From: Limanda limanda
Taxonomy: Eukaryota; Chordata; Actinopteri; Pleuronectiformes; Pleuronectidae
Assembly (NCBI RefSeq): GCF_963576545.1
Contig: NC_083646.1
Span: forward strand, 11,738,991 to 11,802,990
DNA: 64,000 nt
Direction: 5' to 3'
Part shown: positions 1 through 11,564 of the stretch, piece by piece
Layout of the letters: each line of letters begins with the position of its first letter
How positions within the stretch are numbered: the stretch's first letter is position 1
Translations under genes and position numbers: made by a program
The notes under the pieces: model-generated
Databases searched by the model: none
What the model was told of the DNA's origin: nothing
What the model saw: only the letters and a program-made list of their open reading frames with translations

Positions 1-685
1 GCTCCACTTGCACTTAGCGCACACGAGGTGGAAGTCACTCTTATTCAACCATGTATATCACCATAGTATATTACTTTGTACTTTTTACTAATTCACATAC
101 ACTGCATACATCTATGTGACAGCTATAGATGAAAGAAATTGTAAAAATGAAGTATCTGAATAACTTAAAGAATATGGTGGATTGTTATTGGTGAAAGTAA
201 ATGAAGTGTCGAAATGCTTGATCTCGATCAACTACAACATAAACCAATTATGCTGATAAAATACAATATAGCCTAATATCAAATATCATAAATAGTATAA
301 CACATTTTTACTGCATTGAGTACTGTATTGTTACAGTGCAATACTAGAAGAGTATTAGTACTTGTAGATAGTACTAGCTCCACCTCCTCATGTAATGTCT
401 CTATACATCCCCCTCCACTTGCCTCTCCTTCTCCAGGTCGGCCTGGTACGAGCAGATGACTGTGGGATCTTTGGGAGGTGCAGCTCGGAGTGGGGGGGTC
501 TTACCCGACCTCCTGCACGCTCGTCTGCCTCCCCCAGCCCCTCTGCCCCTCCTGTTCCTGGGTTTAGCACACAACTTCTCTTGCTTCACCCCCGACACAC
601 AGCTAGTCATCTTCCTGATGGGCGTCCTCAGTGATTTCTTCACTCTCAACAGAGAATTCATGATGAAGCTCTCTCACTCTCTCTG

Positions 686-709
686 GCTCTCTCTCTCTCT
701 CTCTCTCTC
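686..709. repeat. (CT)n microsatellite
   Basis: Pure CT dinucleotide run of about 12 units, followed by a purine-rich stretch. Simple sequence repeat. Confidence 0.9.
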
Positions 710-819
710 AGGACGGGAGGCAGCGACCACCACACCTCTATTTGATTGACAGGTGATGAGTTGACGTTTAATGGTTTTCTCCTTGGTTCATGCTGTGTGG
801 CTCTGACAGGACGAGCTCA

Positions 820-975
820 GGACACACACACACACACACAGTCTCACGTCCTGTGGCGGCAATAACTCAGGTTGAGACCTGGCAAGGACAAGGGTGGGAG
901 TGAGACAAGGCTCAGACACACAAAGACTTAGTACACACACACTCACACACACTCATACACACTCACACACATTCA
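820..975. repeat. Interrupted CA-rich repeats
   Basis: Two clusters of CACACA runs, at about 822-840 and 930-975, separated by unique sequence. The second is an ACACACTC-type imperfect array. No coding content. Confidence 0.8.
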
Positions 976-2644
976 CAAAGGTTCTAGCAACTGTCAAGTG
1001 TTTGTCTCCTGGGGACGTACTTGAAAAAAGCTGAGAAAATACAAAAAAGGACAAAAAAATGTACATGTCATCCTCATACATTTTATACTGACTATCTTTC
1101 AGGCAGTTTGTCACAATAAACACACAAAGTAAACTTAAGCGTGGTCACACTTACCCGTGCAGGTGGCTCACAGCATAAAAGCCAGCTAAAGCTTCAGCCA
1201 GATGGCCTCCACCGCTACCACACAATCTCCTTAAGCCTCAGAGAAAACCGGAGAAAACAACAAAAGTTGTCATCACAGAATGTTGTGTTGTGTTTCTGGT
1301 CCTCGGCCTTCACAGTATAAACGACTGTTCCAGGTTTCAGCCTCTGCTTCCTCTTCTTCCCTCTTCTCCTCCACTTACCTCGCTTCGCTCATCCACAACC
1401 TCGACTCTCCTGATAAGCACTTAAAGGATTTAATGAGGGGGATCTGGTTAGCTGTGACAGGTAATGCACCCGATGACTCACGTGTTTGTGATGGAGATTT
1501 AGAGATGTGAGCTGATGTCATGTTGAGTGACACATGCCTGCTGACATCACATCAGTGTTGCTCCTGTATTCAGAGTCTGATTTAAGACTTCATTTCCCCT
1601 GTTTACGTGCAGCGGAGCAGTGAAGTGAGATATCAGACAGACGTTCTGACAGGACATGTAACTTCCAACTCCTCTGCAGCTCCTCACAAGACCATCATCT
1701 GTATTTGGTTCAGTGGATTAAACAGAGATGAGAAAAGGAAATGAAACAGATACACCTGGATGGAGGGAGTCTGACCTGAGAGGGCAGCGTCTGCGTCGCA
1801 GGGAGATAAGAGGGAAGTGATGACAACACTTCAACCACCCCAGCAAACCAAACATGTCACTACCAAGGCCTGGTTAAAGATACAGAGCATGTGTTCTGCA
1901 CCAATGAAACTAATAAATGAAGCAGTTTCTTCACATCATTTTGACTTGTTGCAGCCTGAGGCCCATACAATGACAAAGACACACAACAAAATAAGAGAAA
2001 AGAAATCGGTGTAGATTTTTTTCGAAAGATGGACGACCTGACTGCTCCCCAAAAGTGAAGCCAAAGCGTCTTGATCGCCTCCTTGTGGCTGGCTGAGGTA
2101 TCAGTCGTAAATCCTGCCTCTCCTCATAGTAGACGGGACGTGGATCAAACCAAAAAGTCAAAATACACGCCAAATATATTTTTTTCTCAAAAATAGTTAT
2201 TGTGATTTTTGGTGGTTCCTATTATTTGATGCTATAAAAACAGGGTGAAATCTGACTCCCCCAAACTTAACCCCAAAAACAGACACACAAACACACACAA
2301 AGTGGTTCTGAACAACTCAACCAACCTATTTAAAATCCCTTGTTTCCATCATAATCTTTCCCTAACAACACCCGGACCGCTCCACTTTCTGCCAGGTGGA
2401 CACACTTTAATGCTTTAAGGAGATCACAGACAAAACGCCACCCCTCCTCCAGCTCATCTTCAGCAGCAGATCTGGGGTCAATTCACTCATCCAAAGTGCA
2501 GGCATTTACAGCTGAGAGGATGGAGGTTTTATGTTTGCATTATTAACTGTATTGTGTGTGTGTGTGTGTGTGTTACTCACTGTCACGTGTTTAACTGTCA
2601 CTGATCCAGAGATTCCGCTAAGTGTTGCTTTTGTGTTTTCTTGC

Positions 2645-2648
<4 letters not shown>

Positions 2649-2708
<60 letters not shown>

Positions 2709-2751
2709 GAGAGAGAGAGACAGACAGAGAGAGAGAGGGAGAGAGAGAGAG
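2649..2751. repeat. (GA)n microsatellite, about 100 bp
   Basis: Long GA dinucleotide tract with a few GTGA, GACA and GGGA interruptions near its right end. It creates low-complexity Arg-Glu or Leu-Ser frames on the two strands that should be ignored. Confidence 0.95.
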
Positions 2752-2779
2752 GCAGCACACTACAATGGCACCCCACTAG

Positions 2780-3105
2780 TCATGGGATCAGAGTAAAACC
2801 AGTATGATACGTGAAAACAGATATAGGGAAATAAAAAATAAGGTCAAGCTCTCTGATAAAATATGTCTTACGAAGGAATTTAAAAATCATCACTGACTCA
2901 GCTGACCTTCTCTCCTCAGGCAGTTGCTCCAGATCCTCAGGGTCCTGACAGCAAAAGCCCCCTGTCCCCTTTGGGAGCGGGCACAACACCTCTGATCTCA
3001 AAGTGCGTGCTGGTGCAAGCTGCACTAAAAGGTCAGAGATACAGTTTGGACAGAGACGATGAAGAACCTTCAAGCTAATCAGTAAAATCTTAAAATCCAT
3101 TCTGG
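2780..3105 (-). mobile_element. LINE ORF2 3'-end remnant
   Basis: The minus strand encodes a degenerate copy of the C-terminal part of a fish LINE polyprotein. The beginning reads KILLISLKVLHRLCPN and then ISDLLVQ, PARTLRSEVL. The far end reads LEQLPEERRSAES followed by FKFLRKTYF. This is the usual order of the block after the reverse transcriptase in L2/Rex-type LINEs (known family pattern, recalled and not searched). The middle is shortened and there is no upstream reverse transcriptase, so the copy is 5'-truncated and dead. Confidence 0.6.
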
Positions 3106-4191
3106 CCTTTTCTTATCACACAGTATTGAAACATAGACATTTTGAAGAGCTGGGTACAGACACTTACCTCAGCCATGCGGCCATGAAGTGAACAGTGGTG
3201 CCTGCAGTGATGGCTGAGCAATTCTTATTCCAGTGAATAAGCAGCATCTGTATCCAGTTCTAAAAAAAAAATTACTTATCATTCTGAAATATCATGTCGC
3301 TCTTATTTGCAGATAAAGATGGAAATCTGAATTGTTTTATTTATTGTTTGTCTGTTTAGTTTTGCATCTATTGCAGAAAATAGTGTTTAAACTTCTTTTG
3401 TCACAGACTTGAGCAGGCACAGACAGTCGGTGCTGCAGGGGGTCATTTTGTTTTCTTTTTAGAAACCACGACAAATCATAAAATATTAGATACTGACATT
3501 TTAAACAAATTAAGCAATCATTGTTTCTGATAAAGGTCATTTAAAGAATACTGTATATTAAGTCTATACTTCAAATCATCTTATCATCTGTAGTTGGTTT
3601 CTAATTTTAGTCAATTTATTACAAAATGTGTGAAGAAAGTTGAGAGAATAAAGCTGTTAAAGTAGCCCTGTGAAAAGCATCAACAACAGCTAAATCTTAG
3701 TTGAAATCAAGTAAACAACAACAAGTAAACAGTCATGAGTCTTCCCCCACACGCACAAAAAACTTCCCCTGAACAAGTCCCCATGTGCACATAAACAAGT
3801 TTCTTATGTTTCATATTAACGTCTTCAACAACCTACAATGACTTTTAGCATTGCCAAGGAAGATCATTTACATTTCACACTTACACACACGTGCAAACAC
3901 ACACAGACACACACTCACTTCAGAAGTGTAAGGTCTCAATCGTTCAGGCACACATATGCTGACACTGAGTCTCTCTCAGCTCTGCCAAGGCTGAAGAGGA
4001 AAGTTGGCGAGTGCACTCACTCGCTCAGCCTTGTGCCCCCGCTCTCTGACGAGCTTCACTCAATAAACATGCCAAAGTGGGCCAGCGAGTCAATGGCAGT
4101 GACATGTGTGTGTGTTTGTGTGTGTGAGACATGCACAAATAACCAGTACGCTGGGTGAGAAGAAGCCACACACATTATTAACAGAATTGAA

Positions 4192-4197
4192 TTTATT
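4192..4197 (-). other. Poly(A) signal of the clk2-like gene
   Basis: AATAAA on the minus strand, 558 bp past the stop codon of the clk2-like gene. The stretch 4198-4754 is its probable 3' UTR; it has no other gene. Confidence 0.6.
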
Positions 4198-4754
4198 GAA
4201 TGTCTCAAGTCATTTTATACAAAATGTTTTACAAAAACACACATTGTTTCTAAAAAGAGAATAAAACTGAAAATATACTTTTTAAGCTTTTATATTGATA
4301 TCCTCTAAATTTTAGAGATATAATATAAACCTATATATTTCACAGTGATTTTTTGGGGTTAAACTGCATGTGTTGATCAGTCTTTAAAAGACAATTCCAC
4401 ACTTTTGTGCCCATTTTACTACAATTCCTGTATAGGTTTTCAGAGACAGCAAAATAATCTTATATTGGACAAAAATAAATAGTGACCAGAAGGGGCCTGC
4501 ACTTCTGGAACATCTGGAACAGCACCGGGTTAATTTCAACATAATTAGCAACATGCTTTGTACGTCACTTTGGACCAATGACTGAAATGAATGTAACGTA
4601 AAGAAGCACCACAAAGATTTGTCTTTGGTGCTTCCTTACTGTTTTAGCACATGACCTTGTCTGTGCCATTTACAGTAACTGAATCTACTCTTCTCGTATT
4701 GCTTTATTCCCTGCCTCTAATTCGATCAGAGGCCTGAGGGCGATCACTTCTCCG

Positions 4755-7700
4755 TCATCTGCTCAGATCCAGGCTGTTTCTCCAGACCCGGCTCCGTCCT
4801 GGCTCAGTGATGGGAAGGAGGAAGGGATGGCGCCCAGCGGAACAGAGAGAAGTGCGTTTTGTGGGCTCGTACTCCAGCATCGTCTCCAGCAGATTGAAAA
4901 ACTGCTGGTGCTCGACTCCACGTGACAACAAGTACTTCTGTGAAAACACGCAGAAGAAGCATGTTGTTAGAGAAGGTCAACGTACTTAGCTGGTGTGTCA
5001 AAATGTAAAGCGGCCTGGGCTCACCCTCAATGGTTTGCACTTGGCGTTCACGTAGCGTCCGACCTTGGAGCCCTCGTTCCAATCCAGACGCCCTCGGTTG
5101 AAGTACTTCTGTTTCCTGGACCCCAAAAAATAAAATGTCAGATGAAAAGAAACACGTTTGTATTTGTGTGGAGCAGCTCTGAGTCCTACCTGCTCCCTTG
5201 GATCATCCTCTGAGGAATTGGTCCCTGTATTCTCTCCATCATGGCCAGATGCTCCTTATTGTCATGTGTCTATAAATAAAAACAAGACGTCAACAACATG
5301 AAGTTCGTGCTACTTTCAACCTCAAGTACAAGCAGTCATGTGACCTGGAACAGCGTGAAGCCTTCGTAGAATTCGAACAGGATGCAGCCGATGCTCCACA
5401 CGTCACACGGTTGACTCCAGCCGAGCTCTGTGGGAGCAAAGATGGACCGAACATCTACAGTCAACTAAACAAGGCCGACTGCTGCTGGTTGGTCTCGGCT
5501 CTGAATCAAGGTCTCTTACCCAGGATGACCTCCGGAGCTCGGTAGTGACGTGTGGAGATGACGGTAGAGTGGTGCTCGTGGTCAAAGGTGGCGCTGCCAA
5601 AGTCCACGAGCCGCACCGTGGTGTCGTTTATTCTCCTCTCGTTGCACTTCTGAGGAAGACAGGGGGGGGGGACACGGTGAGGGCCGTTGTTATAATGTCA
5701 CTGAACCCAACAATGTAACGCCTGAGATGTAGGAACACAGCAGCTCTGCTGAAGACTCATTGAGATTCATTGGACTAAGAACAAGCCCATGAGTCTCTGT
5801 CAGATCCATTACACTCTATTTTCAGAGCCTATTAGTAGTTTTGGTCATTTTTACAATAAGAAGTCTCTTGAGATATTTTATCAACGCCTTGATGGAAGTT
5901 TCTTGAACTTCATTCAATCAGTTGGACTCAAAATTGAACTGTTTAGATTTTGTTGCTCAAAGATCGAAAGGTCAAAGTCACTGTGACTTTGTGAACATGA
6001 TATCTTGAGAATGCCCCAAGAGAATCTTATAAAATGTGTCACCAATGTCCATTAAGACTCAAAGATTAACTGATTAGGTTTGGGTGGTCAAAGGTCAAGG
6101 TTGCTCTTCAACACAATGTCAGCCGTCGGAGAATTTCTTCAAATTTTAAAGTTGTCATGTGGGCAAAAAGAACAGTGATTCGATTTCAAGGAGGTGATTT
6201 TACTAGATGAAAATTGATTTAAAAAATGTTTTCACACTAAGGTCAAATACACAATCCTCAGTGTGTTTAGATAAATATGTGAGTGCCTATAAAAGGGAAC
6301 ACATGTGGGTGGTTCACAGGTTCTGCTGAGACAAAATTTCTATCTAAATGGGCGACTGTAAAGCGACCTCTCCTTCTCCTCGTCGTATTAATCCACGCTT
6401 ATTCAACATCCTGGTTTTCTGTTTCCAATCTCCCCCTGAAGGTCCCAGCCTTCATGCATGCATCTGTTTCTAACCTTCTCAGCGTTGTAGATGAGAGAGA
6501 ACTCCGAGTTGACAAAGAGGATGTTCTCGGGCTTCAGGTCGGTGTGAGTCAGCTTGTTGTCATGGAGAACTGCAGACAGGAAGAGGAGGGGGCGAAAGTA
6601 GATTTTAGATTCAATAGCCACCACCCTCCTGTGGACAGGATTTCAGTTGGATCAAAATGTTAAACATAGATTTGAGGTGAAATTCAACATATAATGGAAT
6701 AGTAAGTAGAACTGACTACGCCTTCCCACTGATGAAGCACTGGTTTAATTAAACATAATGAAATCACTTTGCTATTTACTCCTCTGGACTGTTTATATTT
6801 ACTTGATGAAATATTGATCTTTCACTACTGTCTGTCTTTTTTTTTTATCTTCCTGCCACGAGTGACAGTTCAGCTTCTCTTTAATTTACTTTATTTGACA
6901 GGGACAATTCGTATTACTAACATTTCTTAAAAGATGTCAGAGTTGGCCACAGAGGTTAATTTTCATCTGTTTTTATCGAGTTTTTAGAATCTAGTTTCTG
7001 ATTCACTGTATCTTAAATCTTAAGATTATAAGATTTACTATAATACCGGTATCTTACACTTTCTTAATTACTGTCTCACAACCTGTTTATAAAGTGTTTC
7101 TCTTTCTCTCAGCAGCAACTTGAATCATTACACAGCCGCAGACCAGTTCACCAGTTACCAAGGTTCTCTGCCGAAGAGCCCTTCAGCAAAACGTGTATTT
7201 TTAAGCAAAATTGACAAATGTAAATTGGTTCTAGCCTCTGACATATTCGTATTAATATAAATATATTTAAGACGTGCACGACATAGACATGCGTGCCCTC
7301 AAGCAGCAGCTCCCCGGTTTGATTCCCCTCAGGGGATTTTGCTACACGTCATCATGTCATTCAGCTCCTCTTTCCCTGTTTCCTGTTTTTCTCTACTGTC
7401 ACTATCTGAAGGCAAAAGACCAAAGATAAATATGTGAATATGTGCTGTTTTTCTTTTTTCATTTACAACAAAGTAAATATTCTTAGGTTGTTGATCATAA
7501 AAAAAAGAAGCAAAAAAATATCATCCTAAATTTAAAACCCTGGCTGTGTTTGTCACCGTAACCTGGCATGAAATGAGAGAATGTAAATGAGGAACACATA
7601 TTCCACGAACAACTGTGAATAATCTGCTTACTGTCACCACTGACTATGATGCAGCGGCACCAGAGAAAAAGAGAAGTGGTGCTTTGCAGCCGGAGCTGTG

Positions 7701-9178
7701 CACACCGGACTCACAGCTGACAGCGTGGCAGATCTGGTGGGCCATGTGTCGGATCTGCTTAATGGGATAAGGCAGGAAGCTGTTTGCTTTCAAGAAGTCA
7801 AACGTGCTGAGAGACAGCAACTCGAAGGAGATGCACACGTGGCCGTAGTAGTTAAACCAGTCCAGCATCTGCACACAGTGTCTGATGGGAGGAAGGAATA
7901 CAGGGATGGAATGAATTAAAATAAAAACAGTAGAAACATGATCTCAACAAAGTGATTACACAAATCACCTTTTGTTGAGTGGATCTTTCTCGATGATCTT
8001 CTCCAGCACATTGATCTCCAGGTTGGCTGCTTCCCTGTATTTCTCCTGGTTCTTAATGATCTTTAGAGCAACTTGACTTCCTCCCCTGCATTTTAAAAAA
8101 CTACATTCCAAATCTGAGCAGATCAGACATGTTGAAAATTTGTGCAATGTTCAAGGCTATAGTTACCTGTTGTAGTCCAAACACTGTACGACTTTCCCAA
8201 AAGTCCCTTCACCCAAGGTGTCGACTATCTCATCTGAGTGGCAGATTGAGGTGAAACAGATCATTACCACAGGAGATCTTGTTTTCATTCAGGCAGCCAA
8301 CTGCTCTTGATCTGATACTCACATCTGTCCTCCAGGATGTCCCCACTCTTGTAGATCAGGTGACCGTTCTCAGTGTCCCTCTCGCTGTCGACCTCAGGCT
8401 CGGAGCTGCTCCGCTGGAAAACAAAGTCAAACTCAAATGTGCGACAGGTGGAGCAAAAGAAGTAAAACATCAGGGCAGAGATCAAGCTATTTGTGTCGCC
8501 TCCATCACTAAAAACAGATTGAGTAACGTTCTGACCAAGGGGCCTTAAAGGGCAAAGGTCACCAGCTGGACTTAAGTCCTGACTTAGAAGATGAGTCAAA
8601 CTTACAGATAAATACACACAGTGAAACAAATCTGCACGGCAAGGCTTATTATTTCATGCATTACTTCAGCGCTGCATCAAAGATTTGAAATCAACCCTCT
8701 GAGTGTGAGCTTGTGCATTGACATTGATCACTGTGACGAGAGCTGGTTTTAAAAGAAGCTAATAAGAAATGTCATATGATGTCTGGTTTTCGTCTGAGGA
8801 GCAGTGGCTCTATTTCCATCTACATTCTGAGACTGTTATTAATATCAGAAGCTCAGCATGTGCTGAGGAGACACTTAAGTGTGGGACACGAACGGGACCG
8901 TGCACAGAAACAAGCAGTGGCCCAGACACACACTCAGTCTGCATGGGATCTGTGGGTCGTGGAGCTTGTAGACTAAAAATGTAATAATGTGGTGTCACAG
9001 CATGGTGCAAATGTCCAGGTCAAACGTCAAGCATGATGCAGAGGTGACAGGGATTTGTGCAGAGCGGTGCACACACACATGCACAGAGAATTGAAATGTG
9101 GATACTTACAGAGAGGCAGAGGCAAATACAGTCCAGGAAACCCTTATACAGAGAGTACAGCTCGGTCTTTCCCATCAT
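4755..9178 (-). CDS. clk2: CLK2-like dual-specificity (LAMMER) protein kinase, no RS domain seen
   Basis: CDC-like kinases phosphorylate SR splicing factors in the nucleus. Eleven coding exons join in phase: 9178-9110, 8413-8323, 8233-8167, 8085-7969, 7881-7715, 6569-6475, 5649-5520, 5427-5345, 5269-5190, 5115-5025 and 4937-4755, giving 390 residues. Seen in the product: glycine loop GEGTFGKV (61-68), ATP lysine in VALKII (K84), catalytic HTDLKPEN (D181), DFG (218-220), activation segment [17 protein letters not shown], and the clan signature EHLAMMERI (279-287). The end, WRNSLDLSR, is closest to the CLK2 tail (CLK3 ends NPSR). Family members are about 480-500 residues because of an N-terminal Arg/Ser-rich region; here the first coding exon is a 23-residue hydrophobic segment starting [13 protein letters not shown], spliced in phase to RSSSEPEV. 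That 5' exon is the least certain part; it also has a good 3' splice site just before its ATG, so earlier exons may exist. Confidence 0.9.
5790..6180. repeat. Dispersed fish repeat with AGGTCA-like motifs, in a clk2 intron
   Basis: Contains short phrases such as TCTTGAGATAT, GGTCAAAGTCACTGTGAC and GGTGGTCAAAGGTCAAGG, which occur in a common interspersed repeat of fish genomes (recalled, not searched). A related patch sits near 33770-33910. It has no coding capacity; the nuclear-receptor-like half sites come with the repeat. Confidence 0.45.
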
Positions 9179-9179
9179 G

Positions 9180-9885
9180 CTGAGAGGACGGAGCGAGCTG
9201 GCGTGGAGGAGGATGGAGGGAGGTAAGGTGGAGGAGAGAGGCAGGTGAAGCAGAAGCAGCACGAACACTACGCCACGAGGAAAAGAGGATGGGACAATGC
9301 AATATTACAGCAATTACGTGAAAAGTTTAAAAAAACCGAGAGGACATGGAGTTATGACGGAGTAAAAAAATAGCCTTCGGTGTTGTCAACGGATACCAGG
9401 AGTTAGGCGGGACACATCTACACGTTCCAAGCACAGAACTGACAGGAGAAAAAAAACACCTTTAAGAAGAAGAAAGAAAAGGGAAAATCAAACAATGGAG
9501 AAAAGAAAAATCGAGGTCAGCTGGTGTAGAATACAAAAACAAAAAGTGACAGACAGAAATGAAACGAAAAGACGGGAGGAGGAGGGCGGCAGGAGAGAGA
9601 GAGAGAGTGAGCGAGCTGAGACAGATGCTAATAATAAACCTTGGTCACAGCCCCCCCGAGAAAGTCTTCAGAGGAGAATCAAGATGTGGTGAGGGGGAGC
9701 GATGGAGGGGAGAGAGAAGGTTGGGGGGGTTCCAGTTTCACTCAACTCACTTGCTCTCTCTCTCTCTCACACCTCCTTAACCCGCGCAGCGTGTTTTGCC
9801 ACACCTGCCCTGCTCTGCGTGCTGCACATACCTCTCCACTCACTCACTCTACACAGGAACCACTCAGAGAACTCGTATAAAAGAT
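9180..9885. other. Short spacer between the clk2-like gene and rec8
   Basis: About 0.7 kb, partly purine-rich (9540-9720). A minus-strand pyrimidine tract ending in CTCTCAG at 9180-9182 forms a convincing 3' splice site ahead of the first clk2-like coding exon, so a 5' UTR or further exon should lie in this spacer. I searched the minus strand by eye for an Arg/Ser-rich exon and found none. The basic frames at 9495-9780 are on the plus strand and are not clk2. Confidence 0.5.
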
Positions 9886-9891
9886 TTTATT
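9886..9891 (-). other. Poly(A) signal of rec8
   Basis: AATAAA on the minus strand about 390 bp beyond the rec8 stop codon; 9892-10279 is then the 3' UTR. Confidence 0.55.
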
Positions 9892-10279
9892 TTGTAGTTT
9901 GTGTTCTGAAGGACACGCTCCTCGAACAGAGACAAATCTGTTAATATAAATCTTTGCAGAATAACATGAGGTCAGCTCATTATAAATATCAAAACTACAA
10001 ACGGTAAAAAACTGTGAAAATGTTCATCTGAAAAGCTCAGGAAGTTGATACAGGTTATAAGTTACATTAACAATGTCAATTCATGCTGAATACTCTTAAA
10101 ACTGCAGGTAAAAAGTTTTTAAAAAAACACAATAATCTCAAACATGTCAACGAGATGCAACAAGCAATTTTAGGAAATGATCACCAACAAATCATGGGAC
10201 TATTTCTGTGTTATGTCGTATTGAATCCAGAATTATGAACCTGAACAAATGTCAGAACGGTTTGGCGACGGTTTCCTCG

Positions 10280-11432
10280 TTACAAAGTCTGCAGCACATC
10301 TCTGTAGTTGGATCCAGGTGTTATCCAAATGTCGTCGTAAGGTTTCCGCTGCTTCACACGCACTTTCCTGGCCGAGGCAATCCCTGCACGCAAGACACAC
10401 ACACATCAAGATTCACATAATGAATATATCAGTTATAATCAATGAATGTGATGAAAACTAAGGTGCACAAAAAGTCCCACACTCATAGATATCAGTTTCC
10501 TAAAGGTTGAAATTGGTGAAAATGGCAAAAAACACATGTTCATGAAAGTGATGAAGAAACACATTACAATTGAATTGTTTTTTTCCTGACCCAAACTGCA
10601 TCCTTCCACTAAGGTTCATGGAAAACCATCCAGTACATTCTTTACAAACAAATAAACAAATCATACTCTGCTTTCTAACTCATAACACATATTTTCAAGC
10701 TTCTGTTACTAGATACTTTTAAGAAGAACGCTTTAAATAGGAGATCATTTCACGAGATTCTAAAATACAACCAACCTGTCTTTCAAAAGAAAACATGGTT
10801 TTGGCCAGGATCACATTTCAGACGTCTACAGTAAGTGAAAGTGATTTTTTCCCTCTAAACTTCTCACGTGGTTCCAGAAGGATAACAGAAATCGACAAAG
10901 ACTTGCTGTCCCTGAACTGGGAACTGTATACAAAGAAGATCAAATCTCCACCTAAATAACCTGCTGCTGACACCCTGATGCCTCAGTATTAATAAACTAA
11001 ATGTGTCACAATGTATCAGGCAGATGGACCCAACCAGTACTTTTACTTTAAAACTATACTTTGCTGCCACTACTTCTGTACTCTTACATTAGCAACATCT
11101 TCAATGGAGGATTTATAAATTGATCATTAAGTCTGTTTATTAAGATATGATACTTATACTGATAATAATAGAGACCTGGCTTCTTCTCAACTGGGCGTCA
11201 GATCTCTTCACTCACTGACCACACACTAATTCAAAAGCTTCCTCACGTGCTGATCCAGCTACATTAACACAACTTCAACATGAGCGATGAGATGCGATGA
11301 CAACTGAAACTGATCCTTTACCCAGGAGCTTCTGAAAAATGATGCTGACAGTCCGGCGGTCAGCCTCTGGCGGCAGGAGAGACTGAAAAAGCACAGGTGC
11401 AGATTCATCCTCATCCGGCAACAACCTAAATA

Positions 11433-11487
<55 letters not shown>

Positions 11488-11518
11488 AGACACAGACACA
11501 GACACAGACACACACACA

Positions 11519-11564
<46 letters not shown>

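Larger units (their letters stand above)
1..4150. other. Gene-poor flank with microsatellites and one LINE remnant
   Basis: I see no supportable coding exon here on either strand. The stretch is AT-rich with pyrimidine/purine and CA-type microsatellites, and open frames of 60-97 codons that lack homology, splice context or codon structure. It lies downstream of the clk2-like gene, whose poly(A) signal is near 4192. A CT/TGTG-rich patch around 400-750 gives overlapping short frames on both strands, which is composition and not coding. Confidence 0.6.

Noticed and set aside
2506..2779. Ser-Leu and Arg-Glu repeat frames
   Set aside because: Translation of the GA microsatellite on both strands.
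9495..9780. Basic, Arg/Glu-rich plus-strand frames that could look like an RS domain of clk2
   Set aside because: Wrong strand for the kinase gene, no SR dipeptides, purine-rich low complexity.
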